Of a stretch of 64,000 bases of DNA, positions 29,399 to 37,153 are shown piece after piece. Source of the stretch: Brevibacillus laterosporus (lineage in GTDB: Bacteria > Bacillota > Bacilli > Brevibacillales > Brevibacillaceae); the NCBI RefSeq assembly GCF_030489605.1, contig NZ_JAUKFY010000003.1, forward strand, positions 1 to 64,000, in the 5' to 3' direction. The position numbers and the translations under genes are program-made. The notes beneath the pieces were generated by a model. It did no database searches. It saw only the letters and a list, made by a program, of their open reading frames with translations, and was not told where the DNA came from. Each line of letters opens with the position of its first letter. Position 1 is the stretch's first letter.

Positions 29399-30586
29399 TT
29401 ACTTCTCTCCTGACTGCAAAATCTCTTTTAGCACTAGCACTAATTGGTCGATCTCTGACTTTTGTATGATGAGCGCCGGCAATAATCGAATAACATTCGG
29501 ACCTGCCTGTAGCAATAATACGCCTTTTTGCTGAGCCGCTTTTAGATACCCGCTTACCTCGCCAGTCATTTCTAAGCCAACCATCAAGCCGAGCCCGCGT
29601 ACCCCTTTTATTTGATCGGGATATTGCTTGGTTATGTCTTTTAACGCATCAAGCAGGTATTCGCTCATAGCTTTTACATGCGATAGTATATCCTGTTGCT
29701 CCATCTCCAAAAGTGTTGCCATGCCTGCAGTTGCAGCTAATTGATTCCCTCCAAAGGTGGTCCCGTGTGAGCCTGGAGAAAAGACCGCGGCTACCGCCTC
29801 AGTCGCAAGCATTGCTCCTATCGGAAAACCACTGCCTAACCCTTTAGCCAGCGTAATCACATCAGGTACGATTCCGTAGTGCTGATAGCTAAACCATTCA
29901 CCCGTTCGGCCAATACCTGTCTGCACCTCATCTATCATCAATAAAATATCATTTGATTTGCACCACTCGTATAACTTGGTCACGAACTCCGTTGATGCCG
30001 GATGAACGCCGCCTTCTCCTTGTACAAGCTCTAGCAATACGGCGCACGTTTGGCTTGTCGTCACTTTCTTTACTGCTTCTACATCTCCGTATGGCACAGT
30101 GATAAATCCGGCAGGCAAAGGATTAAAGCCCTCTTTTACCTTTTGCTGACCTGTGGCTGTTAACGTGGCTAGGGTTCTGCCATGGAAGGACTGCTCAAAC
30201 GTAATAATTTCGAAACGATCCTCATTCTTGGTTTTTTGAGCATAACGTCGCGCTATTTTGATCGCCGCTTCGTTCGCTTCTGCCCCGCTGTTGCAAAAGA
30301 ACACTTGATCCAAACCAGACAATTCAGTCAGTTTTTTTCCTAATCCCTCCTGCAGCGGATGTTGCGTTAAATTGGAGCTATGCCATAAGGTATCCAGCTG
30401 CTGATGCAGTTTAGCTGATACGGCAGGAGGACAATGCCCCAGCGATGTCACACCGATACCAGATGTGCAGTCTAAATACGCTTTCCCTGTATGATCCCAG
30501 ACCGTGGTGCCGCTCCCTTTGACAATCGTAACATCCCAACGTGCATAAGTATTCATCACATGCATTTTTTCTGTATAAACAGTCAT
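29399..30586 (-). CDS. argD: ArgD: acetylornithine aminotransferase
   Basis: PLP-dependent class III aminotransferase (395 residues) that makes N-acetylornithine from the semialdehyde. FFCNSGAEANEAAIKIAR is the phosphate-binding region. MIDEVQTGIGRTGEWFSYQ carries the PLP-pyridine Asp, and the Schiff-base Lys lies in TLAKGLGSGFPIGAM. It follows argB by 24 bases, and a strong terminator follows it. Confidence 0.95.
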   Translation of the reverse strand: MTVYTEKMHVMNTYARWDVTIVKGSGTTVWDHTGKAYLDCTSGIGVTSLGHCPPAVSAKLHQQLDTLWHSSNLTQHPLQEGLGKKLTELSGLDQVFFCNSGAEANEAAIKIARRYAQKTKNEDRFEIITFEQSFHGRTLATLTATGQQKVKEGFNPLPAGFITVPYGDVEAVKKVTTSQTCAVLLELVQGEGGVHPASTEFVTKLYEWCKSNDILLMIDEVQTGIGRTGEWFSYQHYGIVPDVITLAKGLGSGFPIGAMLATEAVAAVFSPGSHGTTFGGNQLAATAGMATLLEMEQQDILSHVKAMSEYLLDALKDITKQYPDQIKGVRGLGLMVGLEMTGEVSGYLKAAQQKGVLLLQAGPNVIRLLPALIIQKSEIDQLVLVLKEILQSGEK

Positions 30587-30610
30587 GAGCGATCTCTCTC
30601 TCCTTTTTCC

Positions 30611-31447
30611 CTAATCAATTTCTGTTGCAACGAAAGCCTGTGAGTCCTGTCCATGCGGCATCCCGGTCGAAATAGAAGTACCTACAGCCCTTCCTTTTAC
30701 CAAACCGTCAAGCGTTTCTGCCGCTCCCTTACAAATAACAACCTCCTGAACTCCCTGGGCCAGTGCATCTAAAGCTGCTTGAACCTTCGGAATCATTCCA
30801 CCCGTAATCATTTGGTTCTGAATCATCATTTGGATTTCCTCAATCGTAACGCGTGGCAGCAATTGTTTTTCCCCTAACTCATTCTCCTCCCAAATTCCCG
30901 GCACATCTGTAAGCATCAGCATTTGTTTCGCGCCCAGAGCAGATGCAATCGCCCCTGCTGCTGTATCTGCGTTGCAGTTAAATCGTGTGTTACCATCCTC
31001 CGATACGGCAATAGGTGAGACGACTGGAATATAGCCATTCGCAAGCAACAATTGAAGAGGTGCTGGATTCACTGCTGCAATCTTTCCTACCAGTCCTAAT
31101 CCATCCATTTTCTCTACCGCTTGCAACAGGGAACCATCTACTCCGCTTAATCCCCATGCTTTTCCCCCTGCATGCAATAGCTTTCGAACGACCAGTTTAT
31201 TGATTGGACCGCTTAACACCATTTCCACGGCTTGCATGGTAGCCTCATCCGTAACTCGCAATCCGTTAGAAAAGATAGGCTCGATCTCCAATTGATCTAG
31301 CATTTGATTGATCGCCGGGCCGCCACCATGAACAATTACAATAGATTTTCCTTCCGCTTGTAGAGTAGCAAGCTTGTTGTAGAAAGATTCAGGCAATTGC
31401 TCCAGCATGCTTCCACCGCATTTGATTACCATAACCTCATGTAGCAT
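30611..31447 (-). CDS. argB: ArgB: N-acetylglutamate kinase
   Basis: Amino-acid kinase family enzyme (278 residues) that phosphorylates N-acetylglutamate. VIKCGGSML is the N-terminal phosphate loop, IVHGGGPAINQML the substrate loop and GNTRFNCNADTAAGAIASALGA the nucleotide region. GGMIPKVQAALDAL is typical of this family. It directly follows argC with only a 70-base gap; in the common Bacillus order argJ lies between them and here it does not. Confidence 0.95.
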   Translation of the reverse strand: MLHEVMVIKCGGSMLEQLPESFYNKLATLQAEGKSIVIVHGGGPAINQMLDQLEIEPIFSNGLRVTDEATMQAVEMVLSGPINKLVVRKLLHAGGKAWGLSGVDGSLLQAVEKMDGLGLVGKIAAVNPAPLQLLLANGYIPVVSPIAVSEDGNTRFNCNADTAAGAIASALGAKQMLMLTDVPGIWEENELGEKQLLPRVTIEEIQMMIQNQMITGGMIPKVQAALDALAQGVQEVVICKGAAETLDGLVKGRAVGTSISTGMPHGQDSQAFVATEID

Positions 31448-31517
31448 GTTACAAGTCTCCCATTCATAAGTAGTTGACCCAAAAATACCTTGCTTCTCGT
31501 AAAAACGTCACATATCC

Positions 31518-32570
31518 CTACGGATAAAGAGCATGTATAGGTAACCCCAGCGTCTCTTCAAATCCAAACAACAAATTCATATTTTGGATTGCCTGACCGG
31601 CCGCACCTTTAACCATGTTATCAATAACGGATAAGATGATAATACGGCTCGTTCTTTCATCAAAATGAAGAGCGATATCGCAGTAATTTGTCCCAAGCAC
31701 CTCTTTCGTGCGGGGATAGGACCCAAATGGTCTTACACGGACAAAAGGAGCATCCTGATATGCATGTTCATACAGCTTTTGCAAGCCTTCAACGGTAAAG
31801 CCTGCATCCTTGCTTTTATCTATACGAATATAACTAGTGGTCAAAATCCCTCTGGTCATCGGCACCAGATGAGGGGTGAACTGAATAGCTATCTCTTTCT
31901 TCGCCATTTGTAAAATTCCCTGCTCGATCTCTGGGGTATGCTGATGCTGCCCTACTTTATAAGCGTGAAAGCTATCATTTAATTCGCTGTAATGAACACC
32001 AAGCGATGCTCCACGCCCAGCGCCCGAGACTCCTGATTTAGCGTCAACAATGATACTGTCAGGCTTGATCCACTCTGTTTGGAGCAACGGTAACAGGGAA
32101 AGCAGGGTAGCAGTTGGGTAGCAGCCTGGATTAGCAACCACCGAAGCTTCTCTTACTTTAGGTTTGTTCCATTCAGGCAAGCCATAGACAGCCTGCTGCA
32201 ATACTTCCTTCGTTGCTGGTGACTTCTTATACCATTCCTGATAAGCCTCAGGAGATCGGAGCCTAAGATCACCAGATAAGTCGATAATCTTCACTCCCCC
32301 CTTTATTAAAGCAGGCGTTATTTCAGCACTCACCCCAGCCGGTGTCGCTAAGAACACGACATCATTCTCCTGCGCAATTTTCTCGGGCTGAATGCCCTGC
32401 AGCATGGGTAAATCTGCACTCTGCAAATGGGGGAAGAATTCAGCCAATGATTTGCCTTCTGCTGAGCTAGAATAAAGGCTGTGTATGTATATCTCAGGAT
32501 GCTGCAATAAGATACGAATGAGTTCAATACCGCTATATCCGGTGGCTCCAATAATCCCAATACGTTTCAT
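31518..32570 (-). CDS. argC: ArgC: N-acetyl-gamma-glutamyl-phosphate reductase
   Basis: NADPH-dependent reductase (350 residues) that forms N-acetylglutamate semialdehyde. The Rossmann motif GIIGATGYSGIELIR is at the N terminus, the catalytic Cys lies in ASVVANPGCYPTATLLSL, and HTPEIEQGI holds the active-site His. I chose the ATG at 32570 (MKRIGIIGATG), eight bases after AGGAGTG; an upstream in-frame start three codons earlier lacks a site. First gene of the arg operon, behind an ArgR box. Confidence 0.96.
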   Translation of the reverse strand: MKRIGIIGATGYSGIELIRILLQHPEIYIHSLYSSSAEGKSLAEFFPHLQSADLPMLQGIQPEKIAQENDVVFLATPAGVSAEITPALIKGGVKIIDLSGDLRLRSPEAYQEWYKKSPATKEVLQQAVYGLPEWNKPKVREASVVANPGCYPTATLLSLLPLLQTEWIKPDSIIVDAKSGVSGAGRGASLGVHYSELNDSFHAYKVGQHQHTPEIEQGILQMAKKEIAIQFTPHLVPMTRGILTTSYIRIDKSKDAGFTVEGLQKLYEHAYQDAPFVRVRPFGSYPRTKEVLGTNYCDIALHFDERTSRIIILSVIDNMVKGAAGQAIQNMNLLFGFEETLGLPIHALYP

Positions 32571-32591
32571 CGCTCTCACTCCTAGATTTTA

Positions 32592-32605
32592 TGCATAAAT
32601 ATACA
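32592..32605 (-). promoter_or_regulatory. ArgR (ARG) box before argC
   Basis: The minus-strand TGTATATTTATGCA matches the ARG-box pattern at 12 of 14 positions and lies at about the transcription start of the argC promoter, a good place for repression. Confidence 0.65.
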
Positions 32606-32608
32606 TTT

Positions 32609-32637
32609 ATAATAATAAAAATTCTAATTGATTACAA
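32609..32637 (-). promoter_or_regulatory. argC promoter
   Basis: Minus-strand -35 TTGTAA (32632-32637), 17-base spacer, -10 TATTAT (32609-32614), ending about 40 bases before argC with the ArgR box just downstream. Confidence 0.65.
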
Positions 32638-32651
32638 ATATTATTTTGGTT

Positions 32652-32681
32652 AAAAAGGATGAGATCCCAAGGACCTCACCC
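32652..32681 (-). terminator. Terminator after cccB
   Basis: 11-base stem with two G-T wobbles (32657-32667 with 32671-32681), three-base loop, then five T on the minus strand. Confidence 0.85.
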
Positions 32682-32693
32682 TATTCGTTCGTT

Positions 32694-33044
32694 CTATTTC
32701 TTTTCTGCCAGCCAAGCCGCAATTGTTTCTGCATCTTCGCCTTTAGACATGTTGGCTGGCATGGTGCCTTTTCCATTTTTAATGATCTCTAAAATTTCAT
32801 CTTTATTGTATTTACTACCTATTGTTTCTAGGGAAGGACCGGTCGCTCCCTTCAAGTCCACACCATGACAGCCAACACAACTGCTTTGTTTGAATTTTTC
32901 TTCTCCCGCTGATGCAGTCGCTGTATCTCCACTTGCCTCTGCCGCCGGCTTCTCTTCCGGTGCAGGTTGTGATTGTTGTCCACCACAGGCTGTTAATCCC
33001 ACAGTAAGCGCTCCTACCATCAATACAGTTGCTAAACGTTTCAT
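32694..33044 (-). CDS. cccB: Lipoprotein cytochrome c-551 (CccB type)
   Basis: 116-residue c-type cytochrome anchored outside the membrane as a lipoprotein. The signal peptide ends in a lipobox LTAC (Cys at about residue 19). A Pro/Ala/Glu-rich linker follows, then the heme domain with CVGCH and the distal Met ligand in [10 protein letters not shown]. It would carry electrons from the bc complex to a cytochrome c oxidase. Start at the ATG at 33044 (MKRLATVLM) after a GGGAGGC site. A 10-base inverted repeat lies in the upstream region. Confidence 0.92.
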   Translation of the reverse strand: MKRLATVLMVGALTVGLTACGGQQSQPAPEEKPAAEASGDTATASAGEEKFKQSSCVGCHGVDLKGATGPSLETIGSKYNKDEILEIIKNGKGTMPANMSKGEDAETIAAWLAEKK

Positions 33045-33080
33045 TTTTTGAAAGCCTCCCTTTCTTTGCAACTAAAAATA

Positions 33081-33124
33081 GGTACAAACGAGCAGTAGAC
33101 TATATAGCCATTACCGTTTGTACC
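33081..33124. repeat. 10-bp perfect inverted repeat in the cccB upstream region
   Basis: GGTACAAACG (33081-33090) and its complement CGTTTGTACC (33115-33124) are separated by 24 bases that contain a TATAGT-like -10 for cccB. It could be an operator or a leader hairpin. The rest of the 33045-33322 gap shows nothing else I can name. Confidence 0.7.
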
Positions 33125-33322
33125 TGTGCTACTTCACTTCACTTGCTTCTCTGTTTTTACCATTAGCTAAGCTACACCTGAACTGGTGTAATTTGCTAAA
33201 TGTAGTATATCATAGTAGTATGCGTTTTCTCAGCTTCTGTATCAGTGTTCATAAGATTGTAAAACATTTTAGAAAAGAGCAATATATCAAAACTATCAAA
33301 CTTAAAAAGCTGCACAAAAAAC

Positions 33323-33354
33323 GAAAAAGCACTTTTGCATAATTGCAAAAGCGC
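33323..33354 (-). terminator. Terminator after the tRNA-Leu pair
   Basis: 11-base stem with one wobble (33329-33339 with 33344-33354) followed on the minus strand by TTTTTCG. Confidence 0.8.
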
Positions 33355-33368
33355 TCACTGTTCTTATA

Positions 33369-33456
33369 TGGTGCCGAAGACCGGACTTGAACCGGTACGG
33401 GATTACTCCCGACAGATTTTAAGTCTGTTGCGTCTGCCTATTCCGCCACTCCGGCA
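33369..33456 (-). tRNA. tRNA-Leu (anticodon TAA)
   Basis: 88 bases including an encoded CCA. The acceptor stem TGCCGGA pairs with TTCGGCA (one wobble). The anticodon arm is CAGA-CTTAAAA-TCTG with anticodon TAA. A long variable arm GGGAGTAATCCC and the T-loop GGTTCAAGTCC support a class II tRNA-Leu reading UUA. Confidence 0.96.
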
Positions 33457-33462
33457 GATAAA

Positions 33463-33545
33463 TGGTGCGGGTGGAGGGACTTGAACCCCCACGGTCGCCC
33501 GCCAGAACCTAAATCTGGTGCGTCTGCCAATTCCGCCACACCCGC
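33463..33545 (-). tRNA. tRNA-Leu (anticodon TAG)
   Basis: 83 bases with encoded CCA. The acceptor GCGGGTG pairs with CACCCGC. The anticodon arm is CCAGA-TTTAGGT-TCTGG with anticodon TAG, and the GG-TTCAAGT-CC T arm and long variable arm are present. It lies 6 bases upstream of the other tRNA-Leu in a two-tRNA unit. Confidence 0.96.
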
Positions 33546-33562
33546 ATCGTGTTGACTTCTAT

Positions 33563-33591
33563 AGTCTAACATAGCAATCTAGGAAATGCAA
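33563..33591 (-). promoter_or_regulatory. Promoter of the tRNA-Leu pair
   Basis: Minus-strand -35 TTGCAT (33586-33591), 17-base spacer, -10 TAGACT (33563-33568), ending 17 bases before the first tRNA. Confidence 0.5.
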
Positions 33592-33628
33592 TACTTTTTC
33601 TATTTTTTATTTCTAAATTCTTTTCTAG

Positions 33629-33670
33629 TAAAAAAGAGGCTGAGAGAACCAGCATTCTTCAGCCTCTTCT
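33629..33670 (-). terminator. Terminator after prfB
   Basis: 10-base stem (33634-33643 with 33659-33668), then a T run on the minus strand. Confidence 0.85.
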
Positions 33671-33692
33671 TCTGCCAACATGCACGGGAAGC

Positions 33693-34803
33693 CTATTGTA
33701 ATTGGGAGCGTAAATAAGCATCAATAAATGGATCAAGTTCTCCATCCATCACTGCCTGCACATTTCCGACCTCCATATTGGTCCGGTGATCCTTCACCAT
33801 GCTGTACGGGTGGAATACATACGAACGAATTTGACTGCCCCAAGCAATGTCCTTTTGTTCTCCCTGAATCGAAGCTAGTGTTTTCTCTTGCTCCTGCTTT
33901 TGTAGTTCGAACAGCTTGCCTAATAGCATCTTCATAGCCCGATCGCGGTTTTTAATCTGAGAACGCTCGGTTTGGCACGTCACAACTATACCAGTTGGCA
34001 AATGAGTAATGCGAACGGCAGAATCTGTCGTGTTGATATGCTGTCCCCCTGCACCACTGGAACGGTACGTATCAATCTTTAAATCCTCAGTTCGAATATC
34101 TACTTCTTTATCGTTTTCAATCTCTGGCAGGACGTTGCACGATACGAAGGAGGTATGACGGCGTCCTGAAGCATCAAACGGCGAGATACGCACTAATCTG
34201 TGAACCCCTTTTTCCGCCTTTAAGTATCCGTACGCATTGTGTCCTTTAATTAACAGCGTAACACTTTTAATCCCTGCTTCATCACCTGGCAGATAATCCA
34301 GCGTCTCTACTTTGAAGCCCTTGCTTTCAGCCCAGCGTGTATACATTCGCAGTAGCATAGAACCCCAATCCTGCGACTCCGTTCCACCAGCTCCTGGATG
34401 CAATTCCAAAATCGCATTATTTTTATCGTATTGATCGCTCAATAACAATTCCAGCTCAAAGTCCTCAAAGTTCTTTTTCAACTCCTGCGTACTCTGATAC
34501 AGATCGGAAATAAGAGAACTATCGCCTTCTTCAATCACTAGCTCCAGCATCATCTGCAAATCGTCATAAGAGGCATCCAGACGTCCCATCGTATCTGTCA
34601 GGCTTTTGATCCCATTAAGCTCTCCAATGGTTCTTTGCGCAGCATCATTATCATCCCAAAAATCTGGAGCTAACATCCGCTCTTCCAATTCACCAATGCG
34701 CTCTAGCTTTTCTGGGAGGTCAAAGAGACCCCCTAATATCCGCCAGTCGTTTGGACAGACTAGCCATTTCTTGCTTTACATCAGCCACGTCGATCAATGC
34801 CAT
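33693..34803 (-). CDS. prfB: Peptide chain release factor 2, with programmed +1 frameshift
   Basis: RF2 (about 369 residues) releases peptides at UGA and UAA. The zero frame starts at the ATG at 34803 after AAAGGAG and runs [20 protein letters not shown] to an in-frame TGA at 34720-34722. The classic slippery context is present: an internal AGGGGG Shine-Dalgarno-like stretch, then CTT TGA C. A +1 shift joins to the main frame ([16 protein letters not shown]). The main part carries the SPF anticodon-like tripeptide ([10 protein letters not shown]) and the GGQ motif ([17 protein letters not shown]) for peptidyl hydrolysis. Low RF2 favours shifting, so the gene regulates itself. Confidence 0.96.
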
Positions 34804-34921
34804 TTTATCTACTCCTTTAAAACTCATTTTCTTACTGTTTATTGTAGCTGAAAATAAGACAGGTGCAAACTTTCTAGGTTTTGTTGAAGATGAATTTTTA
34901 TCTATTTCCTAAAAATATCAC

Positions 34922-34940
34922 CACGTTTTTCCAAAACGTG
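34922..34940. promoter_or_regulatory. Inverted repeat upstream of the two-component operon
   Basis: CACGTTTT-TCC-AAAACGTG is a perfect 8-base inverted repeat, followed at once by TAGAAT, a possible -10. It lies 50 bases before the response regulator and could be an operator, perhaps for autoregulation. Confidence 0.5.
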
Positions 34941-34990
34941 TAGAATAGTGAGTAGTGTTTTACTTATAGATGTAGCGGAGGGAAAAGAGA

Positions 34991-35731
34991 ATGAATCGGA
35001 CAATCCTGGTTGCCGATGATGAGCAGGAGATAGTCGAGCTACTGCGGCTATATTTAGAAAAAGAAAACTTGCGAGTCATTGAAGCCTCAGACGGAGAAGA
35101 AGCCCTTCTCTGTATCCAGAATCAATCAATAGATCTAGTTTTAATTGATATTATGATGCCTAAGCTAAATGGTTTGCACCTGCTTACGCAAATACGTCAG
35201 GACTACACGCTCCCCGTCATTTTCCTGTCAGCTCGCAGTCAAGATCACGACATTATTTTAGGATTAGGCATGGGGGCAGACGATTATATTACCAAGCCGT
35301 TTAATCCCTTAGAGGTCGTAGCACGAATCAAGGCACAACTCCGACGTTCCTATCATCTGAATCCATGGAACGATGAGACAACACAGGCCCTATCCGTTCT
35401 TACTGTAGGCGATTTAACTTTACATAAGCAGCAATGCATCCTATGCAGGAATCAGGTGGAAATTCCTTTAACATCAACGGAATATAAAATGCTTGAGATG
35501 TTTATGGAGCAGCCTAATCGTGTTTTTACCAAACGCCAGATTTTTGAAAAGGTATGGGGGGATCCCTTTTACAGTGACGATAACACCATCATGGTTCATA
35601 TTAGTAAATTGCGGGATAAAATAGAGCCGGACCCTAAAAAACCGCTTTATGTAAAAACAGTTCGAGGTCTAGGCTATAAGCTGGTTCATTTTTCGTCCAA
35701 TCAAAGAGGGTCAACTCACGATGAAACATAA
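34991..35731 (+). CDS. OmpR/PhoB-family response regulator
   Basis: 246-residue DNA-binding regulator. The receiver domain (about 1-120) has the acidic pair DD near residue 10, phospho-acceptor Asp53 (LIDIMMP) and Lys102 (DYITKPFNP). The C-terminal winged helix (about 140-240) shows LTSTEYKMLEMF and the recognition-helix region DDNTIMVHISKLRDKIEPD, ending VRGLGYKL. GGAGGG precedes the ATG. It overlaps the kinase gene by 11 bases, so it is its cognate partner. The stimulus is unknown. Confidence 0.93.
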   Translation: MNRTILVADDEQEIVELLRLYLEKENLRVIEASDGEEALLCIQNQSIDLVLIDIMMPKLNGLHLLTQIRQDYTLPVIFLSARSQDHDIILGLGMGADDYITKPFNPLEVVARIKAQLRRSYHLNPWNDETTQALSVLTVGDLTLHKQQCILCRNQVEIPLTSTEYKMLEMFMEQPNRVFTKRQIFEKVWGDPFYSDDNTIMVHISKLRDKIEPDPKKPLYVKTVRGLGYKLVHFSSNQRGSTHDET

Positions 35732-37139
35732 AAAAATACACTCTACATTATTATGGAATTATAGCATCTTTATATTTATTATTAGCTCCATTTTAACGAT
35801 AGCGCTCGGTTATCTCGTCTATCAAATCAACTCAAGCGTTGAACAAGGTTTATCTCCCGTTTACCGGGCGAAGGACATCGTATCGGATGACTACGAAAAT
35901 ATTAGGGCAAATGCCATTTTGGATAACGGGGGCTGGGTAGAAATCCTTAATTCTAACCACCAAGTCATCCATGTTATCGGGGTGAAAATGGACTCCATTT
36001 ACCATTATACGGAGGAACAGCTCTATCAGTTTTTAGACAATACGGAGGAGCAGCTCTATTACTACTCCATTGCGCCATTTACTACCAAAAGTAATAAGAA
36101 ATATATTTGCTTGGTCAAAATTCCCCGAGACAGCATTAACATTGACATTCAATACTTTAAAAATTTTGATCATACGGTATCTCAGGTCAGCAAGATTATC
36201 CTTAAATCATGTTTGCTCTTATTTGTCCCAATCATTATTATCATCTTCTTATATAGTCGGTGGACAGCCCGCAAAATTAGTGTTCCACTTCATACGATCA
36301 CCGTTGCTATTAAAAAAATGATCGATGGAGACTATCAAGCTCGGATTCATCTAAAAGCGGAAAGTGAATTTGGAAAAATTCGCGATGCATTTAACTTTTT
36401 GGCAGATAAACTAGAAGCTACTCGCGCTGAGAAGGAAAAATTGGAAGAAAGCAAGCAACGTATGCTCATGGATATATCTCATGATCTTAAAACACCGATC
36501 ACAAGCATTCAGGGATACGCCTCTGCCTTACAGGATGATATGGTGGTGGATGAAGAAAAGAAAAGGCGTTATTTGCAGCTTATTTATAATAAATCGCAGA
36601 GTGTAAATGCTTTGATTAATTCGTTATTTGACTTTTTAACACTAGATGATGGTCAATATCCTCTCTCCATTCGTACTTATGATCTATGTGAATTCATCAG
36701 AGAGATTACAGTCGATTTTTTAGATGACATGGAAGAAAAACAATTTAAATTACATATTCAGGTGCCCGAACACGAAATTTTGTGCGATTTTGATTACCGG
36801 CATATGAGCAGAGTAATAAGCAATCTTATTTCCAATGCGATTAAATATAATCCGACAGGAACGAACGTACGAATTGCTGTTCAGGAGCAGAGTGATTCCA
36901 TCATCATTGAGATTGCAGACAATGGTACCGGCATTCCTGCCCATGTACAGCGTCATATATTTGATCCCTTCGTCAGAGGAGATCATTCTCGACAAACCGA
37001 TGGCGGAACAGGCTTAGGTCTGTCAATCGCTCATAAGATTGTTAAATTGCACGGAGGTCTGCTTGAATTGGATGAAAATCCTTTAGAAAAAACCGTTTTT
37101 CGTATTACTCTTATCAAACAAAAAAGGAGCCCAGAGTAA
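35721..37139 (+). CDS. Membrane sensor histidine kinase
   Basis: 472 residues. TM1 is at about 13-33, an external sensor segment at about 35-155, TM2 at about 160-178, and a HAMP at about 180-235. The phospho-acceptor His254 lies in DISHDLKTPITS, and the ATPase domain has the N box (ISNLISNAIKYNP), G1 (DNGTGIP) and G2 (GGTGLGLSIAHKI). It resembles BaeS/PhoR-like kinases but the sensor region gives no clue to the ligand. Its last codons form one arm of the terminator for the convergent cls gene. Confidence 0.92.
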   Translation: MKHKKIHSTLLWNYSIFIFIISSILTIALGYLVYQINSSVEQGLSPVYRAKDIVSDDYENIRANAILDNGGWVEILNSNHQVIHVIGVKMDSIYHYTEEQLYQFLDNTEEQLYYYSIAPFTTKSNKKYICLVKIPRDSINIDIQYFKNFDHTVSQVSKIILKSCLLLFVPIIIIIFLYSRWTARKISVPLHTITVAIKKMIDGDYQARIHLKAESEFGKIRDAFNFLADKLEATRAEKEKLEESKQRMLMDISHDLKTPITSIQGYASALQDDMVVDEEKKRRYLQLIYNKSQSVNALINSLFDFLTLDDGQYPLSIRTYDLCEFIREITVDFLDDMEEKQFKLHIQVPEHEILCDFDYRHMSRVISNLISNAIKYNPTGTNVRIAVQEQSDSIIIEIADNGTGIPAHVQRHIFDPFVRGDHSRQTDGGTGLGLSIAHKIVKLHGGLLELDENPLEKTVFRITLIKQKRSPE

Positions 37140-37153
37140 CATGGTGGGCTCCT
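37119..37153 (-). terminator. Terminator after cls, overlapping the end of the kinase gene
   Basis: 9-base stem AGGAGCCCA/TGGGCTCCT (37125-37133 with 37145-37153), followed on the minus strand by six T. One arm is inside the last kinase codons and the other reaches the cls stop, so it spans the whole 12-base gap between convergent genes. Confidence 0.8.
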
